The notes: generated from the letters alone by a model not told the origin. DNA of 64,000 bases from Actinoallomurus vinaceus (GCF_039542055.1 NZ_BAABHK010000003.1:558001-622000); one strand, 5' to 3'. Counted from the first letter of the stretch, positions 24,807 through 33,862 are shown. Program-made: numbers and translations.

Positions 24807-25774
24807 GGGCCGCGGCCGGCGTCGGTGCGCACGACGGCCGCGGCGATCTCGTCCAGGTCCTCCGGGGTGAGCTCCAGGGACGCGGCGGGCAGCCAGCCGT
24901 CGACCTGCTCGGGGCCGCGGGCGCCGACGATCGCGCCGGTCACGCCCGGCCAGGCGAGCGTCCAGGCGACCGCTACGGCCGCCTGCGACACACCGTGCCG
25001 TTCGGCGACGGGGCGTAGGGCGTCGGCCAGCGCCAGGTTGGCGTCGAGCCCGGTGGTGAAGTCCGGCGAGCGCCGCCGCCAGTCGTCCTCGGGCAGCGCG
25101 TCGACCCGCCGCCGGGAGAACGCGCCGGTCAGCAGGCCGGACTGCATCGGCGAGTAGACGATCACTCCGGTGCCGTTACGGGCGCACCAGTCGATCTCCG
25201 GAGCGGCCATGCGGTCGATCAGCGAGAACGGCGGCTGCAGGGAGTCGACGTGCGCGACCTGCTCGGCCTTCTCCAGGCGCAGCGCGGTGTGGTTGGACAG
25301 GCCGATCGCCCGGACCTTCCCCGCCTGGTGCAACTCCGCCATCGTCTCCCAGTACATCTCCACGGGCGTGCCGTCCTCGGGCGTCTGGTGCACCTGGTAG
25401 AGGTCGATCCGCTCGACCCGCAGCCGGCGCAGCGAGTCCTCGACCTCCCGGCGGATCGTCTCCGGCCGGGCGACGCGCGCGACGTCCCCGTTGGCGTCCC
25501 AGGTCATCCCGCACTTGGTGAAGACGTACGGGCGGTCGGAGACGCCCTTGAGCGCCTGGGCGACGACCTTCTCCGAGTGACCGAGACCGTAGACCGCCGC
25601 GGTGTCGATCCAGTTCACGCCCTGGTCCACGGCATGCCGGATCGCGTTGATCGACTCCTCGTCGCTCTGGGGACCCCAGCCGTACTCCCAGGATCCCCCG
25701 ACCGCCCAGGCGCCGAACCCGACGCGGGTGATCTCCATGTCGGTCGTGCCCAGGCGTGCCGTGGGCAGGGCCAT
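24794..25774 (-). CDS. Aldo/keto reductase
   Basis: 326-residue NADPH-dependent oxidoreductase, TIM barrel. Catalytic Asp (WIDTAAVYG, with the Tyr), Lys (FTKCG) and His (YQVHQTPED) are present, and the coenzyme segment GAIVGARGPEQVDG is near the C-terminus. Last gene of a run with a sugar porter and a zinc glucose dehydrogenase, so an aldose/ketose role is likely. ATG 25774 follows GAGGAGGAG. Its stop codon lies in the end of the 61-bp array. Confidence 0.9.
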   Translation of the reverse strand: MALPTARLGTTDMEITRVGFGAWAVGGSWEYGWGPQSDEESINAIRHAVDQGVNWIDTAAVYGLGHSEKVVAQALKGVSDRPYVFTKCGMTWDANGDVARVARPETIRREVEDSLRRLRVERIDLYQVHQTPEDGTPVEMYWETMAELHQAGKVRAIGLSNHTALRLEKAEQVAHVDSLQPPFSLIDRMAAPEIDWCARNGTGVIVYSPMQSGLLTGAFSRRRVDALPEDDWRRRSPDFTTGLDANLALADALRPVAERHGVSQAAVAVAWTLAWPGVTGAIVGARGPEQVDGWLPAASLELTPEDLDEIAAAVVRTDAGRGPVRP

Positions 25775-25803
25775 GCGCTCCTCCTCACCGGCCGGCCCGG
25801 GCC

Positions 25804-25930
25804 GTCAGCCTGCGAGCGGTCAGCCTGCGAGCGGTCAGCCTGCGAGCGGTCGGCCTGCGAGCGGTCAGCCTGCGAGCGGTCGGCCTGCGAGCGGTCGGCC
25901 TGCAGACGGTCGGCCTGCGGGCGGTCAGCC
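25804..25930. repeat. 15-bp tandem array at the sugar-porter stop
   Basis: Eight 15-bp units of GTCRGCCTGCGAGCG from 25804 to 25923, followed by GTCAGCC, which contains the porter's TGA (25925-25927, minus strand). On the coding strand the units read GGC TGA/CGA CCG CTC GCA: in frame with the gene, with the stop replaced by CGA in four copies. Confidence 0.95.
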
Positions 25931-27337
25931 CATCTCCTCGAGCTTCTTGCCCTTCGTCTCACGCAGGAACCTGGTCACGAAGATCACCGACAGCGCGGCG
26001 AAGATCGAGTATCCGACGTACGCGCCGGACAGGCTCCACTGGGACAGGCTCGGGAAGGTCACGGTGACCAGCCAGTTGGCGATCCACTGGGCCGCGACGG
26101 CCACGGACATGGCGGCCGCCCTCATCTTGTTGGGGAATATCTCGCCCAGCATGACCCAGACGACGACACCCCACGACAACGCGAAGAACAGCACGTACGT
26201 GTGCGCGGTGAACAGCGCCACCAGGCCCTCGTTGTGCGGCAGCCGGACATCGTTGGGACCGATCTTCCGCGCGGCGCTGAACGCCCAGGCCATCGTGGCC
26301 AGCGAGAGGGTCATCCCGACCGAGCCGATCAGCGCCAGCGGCTTGCGGCCGATCTTGTCGACGAAGGCGATCGCGATGAGGGTGCCCACGATGTTGATGA
26401 TCGAGGTGGACAGGCTGATCAGCAGCGAGTTGGTCTGGGAGATGCCGACCGAGTGCCACAGCGACGCGGAGTAGTAGAAGATCACGTTGATGCCGACGAA
26501 CTGCTGGAGCACGGACAGGCCGATGCCCACCCATACGATCGGCAGCAGTCCCATCGCGGGTCCCCGAAGGTCCCGCAGCCGCGGCTTGTGCTCCAACCTC
26601 AGCGACGCCTGGATCTCGCGGACCCGGGCGTCGAGGTCCACGTCGCCCTCGACCTCGGAGAGGACCTGACGGGCCCGGTCCAGTTTCCCGTCCTCGACGA
26701 GGTAACGCGGCGACTCGGGAATGACCAGGGCGAATACGAGGTATATCGCCGCGGGGACCGCCGCGGCGCCCAGCATCCACTGCCACGCCTCGATGCCGAC
26801 GAGATGGTTTCGGGTGTTGCCTCCGGCCAGCGCCGCGATCGCGAAGTTCACGAGCTGCGAGATCGCGATGCCGAGCACGATCGCCAGTTGCTGGAACGAC
26901 GCCAGCCGACCACGGTAGGCGGGCGGCGCCACCTCGGCGATGTACGCCGGGGAGACCATCGACGCCATGCCGATGGCGACGCCGCTGATGACCCGCCAGA
27001 ACGCCAGCTCCCAATCGGCGAACGGGAACATCGCTCCGAAACTGCTGACCACGAACAGCGTGGCGGCCAGCCGCATGACGATGAGACGTCCTTTGAGGTC
27101 GGCGAGCTTTCCGGCGATCGCCGCGCCCAGCGCGGAGCCGAGCAGTGCGGCGGAGACGATCAGGCCGGTGGTGCCGGCTCCGATGCCGAAGTGGCCTTTG
27201 ATGCCGTCCACAGCCCCGTTGATGACCGCGCTGTCATACCCGAACAGGAAACCGCCGAGGGCCGCCGCGGCGGAGATGAAGACGACGTGCGCGAGGTGCT
27301 CCTGCCGCGCGACGGGAACTTGTGTGGTCATTTTCAT
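25925..27337 (-). CDS. MFS sugar porter (XylE/GLUT type)
   Basis: 470-residue, 12-helix sugar/H+ symporter. Signatures: GGFLFGYDSAVINGA in TM1, RGRLASFQQLAIVLGI, PESPRYLVEDGK after TM6, QQFVGINVIFYYS in TM7, and the C-terminal RFLRETKGKKLEEM (PETKG motif). Probably imports glucose or xylose for the adjacent glucose dehydrogenase. A second ATG at 27331 could be used. Gap to the upstream gene is 6 bp, so same operon. The stop lies in a 15-bp repeat. Confidence 0.93.
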   Translation of the reverse strand: MKMTTQVPVARQEHLAHVVFISAAAALGGFLFGYDSAVINGAVDGIKGHFGIGAGTTGLIVSAALLGSALGAAIAGKLADLKGRLIVMRLAATLFVVSSFGAMFPFADWELAFWRVISGVAIGMASMVSPAYIAEVAPPAYRGRLASFQQLAIVLGIAISQLVNFAIAALAGGNTRNHLVGIEAWQWMLGAAAVPAAIYLVFALVIPESPRYLVEDGKLDRARQVLSEVEGDVDLDARVREIQASLRLEHKPRLRDLRGPAMGLLPIVWVGIGLSVLQQFVGINVIFYYSASLWHSVGISQTNSLLISLSTSIINIVGTLIAIAFVDKIGRKPLALIGSVGMTLSLATMAWAFSAARKIGPNDVRLPHNEGLVALFTAHTYVLFFALSWGVVVWVMLGEIFPNKMRAAAMSVAVAAQWIANWLVTVTFPSLSQWSLSGAYVGYSIFAALSVIFVTRFLRETKGKKLEEMG

Positions 27338-27343
27338 CCCGAT

Positions 27344-28393
27344 CTACAGGTCGATGACGACTTTCACGTCGTCTCCGCTGCCGTCTTCGAGCGTCTCGGG
27401 CGCTCGCTCGAGGGGCAGCCGGTTGGTGATGAGTCGCGCCAGCCAGGACCGGTCCGCGCGCAGGAGCGCCTCGGCGGCCAGTTCGTAGTGGCGATGGTTT
27501 GCGTTGACCGATCCGAAGACGGCGTCGTTCCCCAGGACGATCTCCCGGTTGAGCGAACCGGCGTCCACCTCGATCCGATGGCCCCCGCGCGAGACGCCCA
27601 TCAGGCACACGACGCTCGCCGCCGCGTTATTGGTGATCGTCTCCATGACGAGGTGAGAGACACCCGTGGCCTCGATGACGACGTCCGGGCACGCCTTGGC
27701 CGTGACGTCGTCGACGGACCCCGTGTGGTACGTGGCGCCGAGGTCGGCGACGATCTTCGGCTTCACCCCGGCGGTGACCCGGTCGAGCACGTGGACGTCG
27801 AGCCCCCGCTGCGCGCCCAGCATGGCGGCCAGCAGTCCGATCGGGCCGGCGCCGGTCACCAGAAGCCGGCGGGGTTCGAACCAGGCCCGGTTGCCGATCC
27901 GCTCGATATGGTCCCAGGCCTTGGCCACGATGCTCGTGGGCTCCATGAGCACGCCGAGGTCGCCCAGCGCCGGGTCGATGCGGACGGCGTAGTCGGCCTC
28001 GATGGTCCACCGCTCGGATCCGAAACCGTGGATCTGCTTGATGCCGCGCTCGGTGTACCGGCCGTTGCGGCACATGTCGAACTCGCCGCGGGCGCACGCG
28101 CCGCACGGGACCGGATCGGGCCGGCGCACGATGCCGACGATCAGGTCACCGGGGTGGAAGTCGCTGCCGTCCGGGGCCTCCCGGACCCGCCCGAGCGACT
28201 CGTGGCCGAGGATCAGCCGATCCTCGCCGGGTGGTGCCCAGCCGTAATCACCGGCGATGATCTCCCGGTCCGTGCCGCACACGCCGAGCGCGACGCCGTC
28301 GACGAGCAGTTCGCCCTCGCCCCGTGTGGGCTCGGGAACCTCACTGACCTCGAGCGATCCCGCCTTCAACGGCACCACCGTTAGAGCACGCAT
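27344..28393 (-). CDS. Zinc-dependent glucose 1-dehydrogenase (MDR family)
   Basis: Oxidises D-glucose (or a similar aldose) with NAD(P); archaeal-type medium-chain dehydrogenase of about 349 residues. Seen: GVCGTDREI and GHESLG (catalytic zinc), PCGACARGEFDMC (structural zinc cysteines), ERGIKQIHGFGSE, Rossmann GAGPIGLLAAMLG, and C-terminal NRLPLERAPETLEDGS. ATG 28393 is chosen because GAGGG is at good spacing; ATG 28399 is the alternative. First gene of the run with the sugar porter. Confidence 0.9.
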   Translation of the reverse strand: MRALTVVPLKAGSLEVSEVPEPTRGEGELLVDGVALGVCGTDREIIAGDYGWAPPGEDRLILGHESLGRVREAPDGSDFHPGDLIVGIVRRPDPVPCGACARGEFDMCRNGRYTERGIKQIHGFGSERWTIEADYAVRIDPALGDLGVLMEPTSIVAKAWDHIERIGNRAWFEPRRLLVTGAGPIGLLAAMLGAQRGLDVHVLDRVTAGVKPKIVADLGATYHTGSVDDVTAKACPDVVIEATGVSHLVMETITNNAAASVVCLMGVSRGGHRIEVDAGSLNREIVLGNDAVFGSVNANHRHYELAAEALLRADRSWLARLITNRLPLERAPETLEDGSGDDVKVVIDL

Positions 28394-28761
28394 GATCATC
28401 CCTCGCCCAGAGCCGTTTCCTCATCCCCCGGAAGTGACCTCGGCCCCGGATGTCTGAATTGTGCGTTTGTGACAACCGTACACATTCAGTGTGATCGACT
28501 CGCCACGGACCGTACGGGGCGACGGGCGCGCCGACGCGCCCAGGCACCGGGCGGACCGCCCGAAACGCGGGGTTAAGGGCTATGTCACTTCTGTGGGACA
28601 CGTCCCACCTGTGCCCCGCTCACCGGCGAACATGCTTGCCCGACGCGGATTCGAGACGGACGTCACCCCGCATCCCCGTCGGCCACGGGAGAATCGCCGT
28701 TCCGGCAGAGTGCGGGAAGAGCGGAGCTCCCGCACCCGGAGACCGGGCGCGCAGGGTGCCG
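28394..28761. other. Sugar-operon upstream region and hisF downstream region
   Basis: No gene is seen in these 368 bp. The left part probably holds the promoter of the glucose dehydrogenase operon: ACACATTCAGTGT (28480-28492) is a dyad, and CTGAAT also occurs on the other strand. GGGCGCG (28524-28530) and CGCGCCC (28535-28541) form a terminator-like stem. GTGGGACACGTCCCAC (28593-28608) is a perfect dyad with 7-bp arms, downstream of hisF. Confidence 0.5.
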
Positions 28762-29514
28762 TCAGCGTACGGGGTGGCCCGCCTGGCGGATGGACTCCTT
28801 GACCTCGCCGATCTTGAGCTCGCCGAAGTGGAAGACGCTGGCGGCGAGCACCGCGTCGGCCCCCGCGTCGATCGCCGGGGCGAAGTGCTCGAGCGCGCCC
28901 GCTCCCCCGCTGGCGATGACGGGCACGCCGACGACCTCGCGGACCGCCCGCAGCATCTCCAGGTCGAAGCCGTTCTTGGTGCCGTCGGCGTCCATGGAGT
29001 TGAGCAGGATCTCGCCGACGCCGAGCTCCTCGCCGCGCCGCGCCCACTCGACCGCGTCGATGCCCGTGCCGCGCCGTCCGCCGTGCGTGGTCACCTCGAA
29101 GCCGTCGCCGGAGCGGCGGGCGTCCACCGACAGCACGATGCACTGCGAGCCGAACCGGTGCGCCGCCTCCCGGAGGAACTCCGGCCGGGCGATCGCCGCG
29201 GTGTTGATCGACACCTTGTCGGCCCCGGCACGGAGCAGCCGGTCGACGTCATCGACGGTACGGATGCCGCCGCCCACGGTGAGCGGGATGAACACCTGCT
29301 CGGCCGTACGGCGCACGACCTCGTACGTCGTCTCGCGCTCGCCGCTGGAGGCGGTGATGTCGAGGAAGGTCAGCTCGTCGGCGCCCTCGGCGTCGTAGCG
29401 CCGGGCCAGCTCGACCGGGTCGCCGGCGTCCCGGAGGTTCTCGAAGTTGACGCCCTTGACCACCCGCCCGGCGTCGACGTCCAGGCAGGGGATCACCCGG
29501 ATCGCGACGGTCAT
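28762..29514 (-). CDS. hisF: Imidazole glycerol phosphate synthase, cyclase subunit
   Basis: With HisH makes IGP and AICAR from PRFAR and glutamine. 250 residues, a (beta/alpha)8 barrel: IPCLDVDAGRVVKGVNFENL with catalytic Asp11-type residue, FLDITAS, VGGGIR, DKVSINTAA, SVDARR, ILLNSMDADGTKNG with the second catalytic Asp, and IASGGAG. Its ATG overlaps the upstream RidA stop by ATGA. It is the last his gene of this block. Confidence 0.97.
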   Translation of the reverse strand: MTVAIRVIPCLDVDAGRVVKGVNFENLRDAGDPVELARRYDAEGADELTFLDITASSGERETTYEVVRRTAEQVFIPLTVGGGIRTVDDVDRLLRAGADKVSINTAAIARPEFLREAAHRFGSQCIVLSVDARRSGDGFEVTTHGGRRGTGIDAVEWARRGEELGVGEILLNSMDADGTKNGFDLEMLRAVREVVGVPVIASGGAGALEHFAPAIDAGADAVLAASVFHFGELKIGEVKESIRQAGHPVR

Positions 29515-29915
29515 GGCCTGTCTCCGTCCTGGAGCGCCTCGGAGTAGGCGTCCACCTCGATCTCTACCAGCATCCGGTGATCGATGAACCCGGACACCTC
29601 GATCATCGTCGCGGCCGGGCGGACCTCTCCGAAGATCTCGTGGTGCGCCCGCCCGACGGCCTCGGCATCGGCGATGTCCCGGACGTACATCCGGGTCCGT
29701 ACGACGTCCTCGGCCGTGGCGCCGGCCTCCTCCACCGCCTGAAGGGCGATGCCGAACGCGGTCTTCGTCTGGCCGTACGCGTCGTTCTCGTGGCGGACCT
29801 CGCCGTCCACCGTCGACGTGCAGCCCGCGACCAGCACCCACGGACCGGCCACGACCACCCGCGAATAGCCGACGACGTCCTCCCACGGCCCGCCCGAGGG
29901 GATCCGCTTGATCAC
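29511..29915 (-). CDS. RidA-family protein within the his operon
   Basis: 134-residue Rid/YjgF enamine-imine hydrolase homologue. Seen: YSRVVVAGPWVLVAGC, YGQTKTAFGIALQAVEEAGATAEDVVRTRMYV and the conserved Arg in RPAATMIEVSGF with an acidic residue after it. Four-base overlaps join it to priA (GTGA) and hisF (ATGA). The same gene order is common in actinomycetes, implying a role beside histidine synthesis, possibly protection from enamines. Confidence 0.9.
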   Translation of the reverse strand: MIKRIPSGGPWEDVVGYSRVVVAGPWVLVAGCTSTVDGEVRHENDAYGQTKTAFGIALQAVEEAGATAEDVVRTRMYVRDIADAEAVGRAHHEIFGEVRPAATMIEVSGFIDHRMLVEIEVDAYSEALQDGDRP

Positions 29916-30640
29916 GCGGACCCTCCCACCGTGGCCAGGGCCTCCTCCAGGGTGAACGCGCCGGCGTACAGCGCCTTGCCGACGATGGCGCCCTCGACGC
30001 CGACCGGCACGAGTTCGGCGAGCGCCCGCAGGTCGTCCAGGGACGACACGCCGCCCGAGGCGATGACGGGACGGTCGGTGCGCGCGCACACCTCGCGAAG
30101 CAGCTCGGTGTTGGGCCCGCGCAGCGTGCCGTCCTTCGTCACGTCGGTGACGACGTAGCGCGGGCAACCGTCCGCCTCCAGGCGGTCGAGCACCTCCCAC
30201 AGGTCGCCGCCCTCACGGGTCCAGCCGCGCGCGGCGAGCGTGGTGCCGCGCACGTCCAGCCCAACCGCGATCTTGTCGCCGTGCTCGGCGATGATCTTGC
30301 GGCACCAGTCGGGGTTCTCCAGCGCCGCCGTCCCGATGTTGACGCGCGCGCAGCCGGTCGCCAGCGCGGCGGCCAGCGAGTCGTCGTCCCGGATGCCACC
30401 GGACAGTTCGACCTTGACGTCCAGCTTGCCGATCACCGCGGCCAGCAGCTCGCGGTTGGAACCCCGGCCGAACGCCGCGTCCAGGTCGACCAGATGGACC
30501 CACTCCGCGCCCGCGCTCTGCCAGGCCAGGGCCGCCTCGACGGGCTCGCCGTACGAGGTCTCGGTGCCGGCCTCGCCCTGGACCAGGCGCACGGCCTGGC
30601 CATCGGCGACGTCGACCGCGGGAAGCAGCGTCAGTGTCAT
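29912..30640 (-). CDS. priA: Bifunctional HisA/TrpF isomerase
   Basis: In actinobacteria one barrel enzyme isomerises both ProFAR (histidine) and PRA (tryptophan). 242 residues: LLPAVDVADGQAVRLVQGEAGTET, VHLVDLDAAFG, VELSGGIR with Arg, VNIGTAALE, GLDVRGTTLAARGW, VTDVTKDGTLRGPN, IASGGVSS. No separate trpF is seen in the window, which fits the dual role. GTGA overlap with the RidA gene. Confidence 0.93.
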   Translation of the reverse strand: MTLTLLPAVDVADGQAVRLVQGEAGTETSYGEPVEAALAWQSAGAEWVHLVDLDAAFGRGSNRELLAAVIGKLDVKVELSGGIRDDDSLAAALATGCARVNIGTAALENPDWCRKIIAEHGDKIAVGLDVRGTTLAARGWTREGGDLWEVLDRLEADGCPRYVVTDVTKDGTLRGPNTELLREVCARTDRPVIASGGVSSLDDLRALAELVPVGVEGAIVGKALYAGAFTLEEALATVGGSA

Positions 30641-30768
30641 ACCCGAAACCCTACCGAAGCGGTGACGGTCGTCCTGCCGGGCAGGTCCGGCGGCTGGAGT
30701 GCGCCGATATTCGCGTCACGACCCTTTCGGCCGGACGCCCCGTTCACCGTCGGGCCTGGCCGCCGTTG

Positions 30769-32013
30769 CTAATGACGGCCACTGCCGTTGACGGCCATCG
30801 ACCGCCGGACCTCGGTGGCTATCCGCTGGCCGTGTCGCTCCGACACGCCCAGGACCCGCCCCAGTTCCCGGCCTGTCATCTCGGGTCGCTGGCTGAGCAG
30901 GACGCCGGCGCGCGTACGGAGGTCGGACGGGTCGGGCCGCTGCGGCGTTCGCGGTGCCGACTGCTCCGCGCCGGCCTCGGTACCACCGTCGGTGGCGCTG
31001 TTCGTCCTGTCGGGCCGACCGTCTTCCGGCCGTGAGCCGTTCGACGGGCGCTTGGAGACCTCCGGCAAGGGGCTGTCGCTGCCTCGCCGCGCGGGCACGT
31101 GCGGCTGCGCCGCCTGTCGGATCTGATCGGACGTGGGCCCGTCGCGGTGTCCCGCGTCGGTGAGGGCCACGACGGTCTGCAGCTCGGTTCCCGACGCGCC
31201 TCGCGTGGGCCGTCCCGCCGTGTCGGCCCTCGTCGTCTCGGGCGCCGCCAGGTCGACCGCCGTCCGGGATGCCGCGATGACCGATCGGGACGTGTCGGCC
31301 GATGCCATGGTCGAGCGAAGCGTCTCCGCCGCCGCCGCGGCGGCGGCCCGGATCGTGTCGGTCGGCGCCGCACCCGATCGGGTCGCGTCGGGAGCGACGT
31401 CGGTGGTCGGAGACGGGCCGGGTGCGGCCGTGGCGGGTCGAGAGGTGTGCACCGATCGGGCCGTATCGGATGCCGCCATGGCGGCCGGCGTACGGTCGCG
31501 GGCGATCGCCAGCAGGGCGAAGGAGGCGACGACCATCAGCCCGTCGACCGCCAACGGCCCGATCCTCGCCGTCAGAGCGTCCTCCCCGTAGGCGGCCAGG
31601 AGCCCGGCCATGTGCCGGTAGGACACCACGGCGGCGACCGCGGCGACCACGCCGGTGCCGCCGAAACGAGCGAACGCCCATGCCGCGCCGGACGGCCACT
31701 TCACCCGGGTGAGCAGTTCGATCGTCAGCAGCAGCGCGCATGGGTAGAACGCCGCCGCCAACTGCGCCCCGAGCTCCGGATGCCATCCGCCGGTCGAACC
31801 GCCGTGCAGGGCTGCGTAGGTCTTCAACGTGGCGGCGGCCGGGTGCCAGGTGTGCGCGACATTCGCCGCGACGCTGACCACCACTCCCATGAGGAACGCC
31901 GCCCACGCCGACTTACGGCCCTGGGGGGCAACGCGGTCCGGCCGCCGCAGGGGCGGGTGCAGCGTGTCGGACGGTACGTCCTTGGAGGAGGTCACGGCGC
32001 TGTCGGGGGTCAT
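30769..32013 (-). CDS. DUF2637 membrane protein
   Basis: About 414 residues. Residues 30-170 carry four hydrophobic segments (WAAFLMGVVVSVAANVAHTW, LAAAFYPCALLLTIELLT, GGTGVVAAVAAVVSYRH, LAVDGLMVVASFALLAIA) with the DUF2637 hallmark IGPLAVDGLMVVAS; then a long Ala/Thr/Asp-rich linker and a C-terminal HTH-like segment (MTGRELGRVLGVSERHGQRIATEVRR). DUF2637 proteins are frequent on actinomycete integrative plasmids, sometimes with HTH tails. It sits between priA and the his insertion and is likely cargo. ATG 32013 follows AAGGAG at nine bases. Confidence 0.8.
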   Translation of the reverse strand: MTPDSAVTSSKDVPSDTLHPPLRRPDRVAPQGRKSAWAAFLMGVVVSVAANVAHTWHPAAATLKTYAALHGGSTGGWHPELGAQLAAAFYPCALLLTIELLTRVKWPSGAAWAFARFGGTGVVAAVAAVVSYRHMAGLLAAYGEDALTARIGPLAVDGLMVVASFALLAIARDRTPAAMAASDTARSVHTSRPATAAPGPSPTTDVAPDATRSGAAPTDTIRAAAAAAAETLRSTMASADTSRSVIAASRTAVDLAAPETTRADTAGRPTRGASGTELQTVVALTDAGHRDGPTSDQIRQAAQPHVPARRGSDSPLPEVSKRPSNGSRPEDGRPDRTNSATDGGTEAGAEQSAPRTPQRPDPSDLRTRAGVLLSQRPEMTGRELGRVLGVSERHGQRIATEVRRSMAVNGSGRH

Positions 32014-32169
32014 CGCAGCCATCTCCTTAGCGGGGTCGTCACAGCCGTGTCGGCCACGAGCGCCTCTGGCGCCCGTCAGCGAACTCCGGCGGGTCGATGA
32101 TGGCGGAAACCTCCCCACGGGTGCCACGCACGGCAGCGCCCGGCAGACCTCGACAGGGAGTGGGAGCGC

Positions 32170-32241
32170 TGCTCATCAGAGCGTCGACAGCCAGTTCTTC
32201 AGGACCACGGCCCCGGCGCCACCGGACTTCTCCGGGTGGAA
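32170..32241 (-). pseudogene. Duplicated 3'-end fragment of hisH
   Basis: 72 bp nearly identical (three differences) to 33856-33927, the 3' end of the intact hisH, in the same orientation. It encodes FHPEKSG and VLKNWLSTL plus the stop and the overlapping ATG of the next frame (TGATGAGC). After this copy a 45-codon frame runs to 32039. The two copies bracket about 1.6 kb with a membrane protein gene and a protease gene. Confidence 0.9.
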
Positions 32242-32276
32242 GATCGCCGGGGCCGCGAGGGTGTTGCGGCGTCGTT

Positions 32277-33302
32277 TCAGGCGCGGCGGACCGTGTCGCG
32301 GACATTGATCGCGGCGTTGTCCAGCCAGGGGCTGCGCTCCGTCGCGAAACCGGCATCGGTGTGATGGCTGTTGTGCCCGATGAGGTAGCCCCAGCCGCGC
32401 GAGAGGTCCAGGTCGTCGAGCCACGGGCCGCCGCTGGAGCCGCTGCCCATGTCGCAGTCGACGACCTGGAAGAGGCTCTCGCGGTACGTCTTACTGTCGA
32501 CGCAGAACCGCAGGTCGGCACCGCTGATCCCGGATCTGGAGGGATGGGTGTTCACGGGGAAGCCGAACGAGCGGACGTCGGACCAGTCCGTCTGGTCATA
32601 GGCCTTGCCGAACTTGTACCCCTGCCATCCGACGACGTCACCGACCCTGCGGCCGGCGGAGTTCGGGGCGAGGGCGATCGCGGCCATGTCGAAGCTCCGG
32701 CTCTTCCCGTCGTGGTAGCCGTGCGGAGCCGCCACCTTCGTCCACGCCCACGTCCCGTACGGCCACTGTCCGTCGTGATAGTCAGGGGCGAACAGGAACT
32801 TGGAGTACCAGTGCTTGTGCCCGTCGGTGACGCAGTGCCCGGCGGTCCAGATGGTGCTGTGGTTGTCGGAGTTGATCACGGTCGCGGAGCAGTAGTAACG
32901 CCCTCCCGCATTGTTGGTGTAGTAGAGCTTGCCGATCGTGGCGGCCGGCTGCGTACCGTGCGCGGACCAGACCTTCGACGCCGAGAACGGCGTCAGCGCG
33001 TCGGCGTCCCGTGTGCGGGCGGAGGGGGGCGCGCTGCCGGTGCCGCTGTCGGACATCGTCGAGGCAGGGGTCGTGGTGGGGGTCCCCTCGTCGTCGGGTT
33101 CGGGGGTCGCGGTGGCCTCTTCCTCGGCAGTGCGAAGGCGTTCCGGTGTCCAGTAGGCCTGGATCTCCGCCGGGGTCTGGTCCGCGTCCGCGAACGCCGC
33201 CGCGTCGGGCGACGTATCGGCCCGAGCCTGCCCGGTCCCCAGTGCCAGCGACATCATGGCCGCGGTCAGTACGGACATGATGGCCTTGCGTCGTTGTGGC
33301 AT
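32277..33302 (-). CDS. Secreted trypsin-like serine protease
   Basis: 341 residues with a signal peptide (basic MPQRRK, hydrophobic IMSVLTAAMMSLALG, cleavage near ARA), a Pro/Thr/Glu-rich propeptide-like stretch (about 30-95) and an S1-fold domain. Catalytic His in TAGHC, Asp in SFDMAAIAL, Ser in GSGSSGGPW; further cysteines may form disulfides. Similar to Streptomyces extracellular V8/trypsin-like peptidases. The substrate is unknown. A 44-bp nested dyad lies just upstream. It is an intruder in the his operon, beside a hisH fragment. Confidence 0.9.
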   Translation of the reverse strand: MPQRRKAIMSVLTAAMMSLALGTGQARADTSPDAAAFADADQTPAEIQAYWTPERLRTAEEEATATPEPDDEGTPTTTPASTMSDSGTGSAPPSARTRDADALTPFSASKVWSAHGTQPAATIGKLYYTNNAGGRYYCSATVINSDNHSTIWTAGHCVTDGHKHWYSKFLFAPDYHDGQWPYGTWAWTKVAAPHGYHDGKSRSFDMAAIALAPNSAGRRVGDVVGWQGYKFGKAYDQTDWSDVRSFGFPVNTHPSRSGISGADLRFCVDSKTYRESLFQVVDCDMGSGSSGGPWLDDLDLSRGWGYLIGHNSHHTDAGFATERSPWLDNAAINVRDTVRRA

Positions 33303-33316
33303 GCGCCCTCCCAAAT

Positions 33317-33360
33317 GATCACGCCATCACCATACGCATCCGTATGGTGTTTTCGTGATC
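33317..33360. promoter_or_regulatory. Nested inverted repeat upstream of the protease gene
   Basis: Outer arms GATCACG (33317-33323) and CGTGATC (33354-33360); inner arms CACCATACG (33328-33336) and CGTATGGTG (33341-33349); symmetric 4-base interruptions and a 4-base loop. Sixteen perfect pairs in all. It is a strong operator or 5'-leader stem for the protease gene, whose ATG is at 33302. Confidence 0.7.
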
Positions 33361-33529
33361 GAATCAACTTGGGAGCGTTTCCACAAGATCGTTAACCGAA
33401 GCGACGAAGATCGTTTCCCCGCCCGACGCCTACCGCCCCGAACCGATGACGTTCGCGGCGGGGCATCGGCCGGCCGCACCCGCCGGACGCGGCGTCACCG
33501 CGACCTCCGCCGGGCAGCCCGAGAAGGCC

Positions 33530-33862
33530 TCAGGACCTGCGGTCGAAGGCGAGGGTGACGAACACGGGGACCAGGAACACCGACAGCGCCAGCACTCCCA
33601 GCCGCTCCATCCACGAAGAGAGATTCATCCAGGCGATGACCTGGACGAGCACGAACACGACCGCGACGATGGCGTTCTGCTCGCGGCGACGGCGGGCGAG
33701 AATGCCGCCCGGCCGCCCGGACCGGCGCGGCACCCACCGCGTGAGCCTGGCGACCAGCACGCGGCGCCGGGCCGCACGGGCGTTCCGGCGGGCGGCCTCG
33801 GCGGCGGCGCGCTCGCGCTCGGCCTCCCGCTCGGCCCGCCGCCGCTGACGCTCCTTGCTCAT
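33530..33862 (-). CDS. Small membrane protein coupled to hisH
   Basis: 110 residues: a highly charged Arg/Glu/Ala-rich N-terminal helix (RRRAEREAERERAAAEAARR, probably coiled coil), then two hydrophobic segments (AIVAVVFVLVQVIAWM and LGVLALSVFLVPVFVTLAF). The ATG overlaps the hisH stop (TGATGA). Similar small proteins follow hisH in other actinomycete his operons; function unknown. Confidence 0.8.
   Translation of the reverse strand: MSKERQRRRAEREAERERAAAEAARRNARAARRRVLVARLTRWVPRRSGRPGGILARRRREQNAIVAVVFVLVQVIAWMNLSSWMERLGVLALSVFLVPVFVTLAFDRRS

Noticed and set aside
25250..28384. 1044-codon plus-strand frame across the sugar operon
   Set aside because: Mirror frame of three well-recognised minus-strand genes; no motif, and low-complexity composition.
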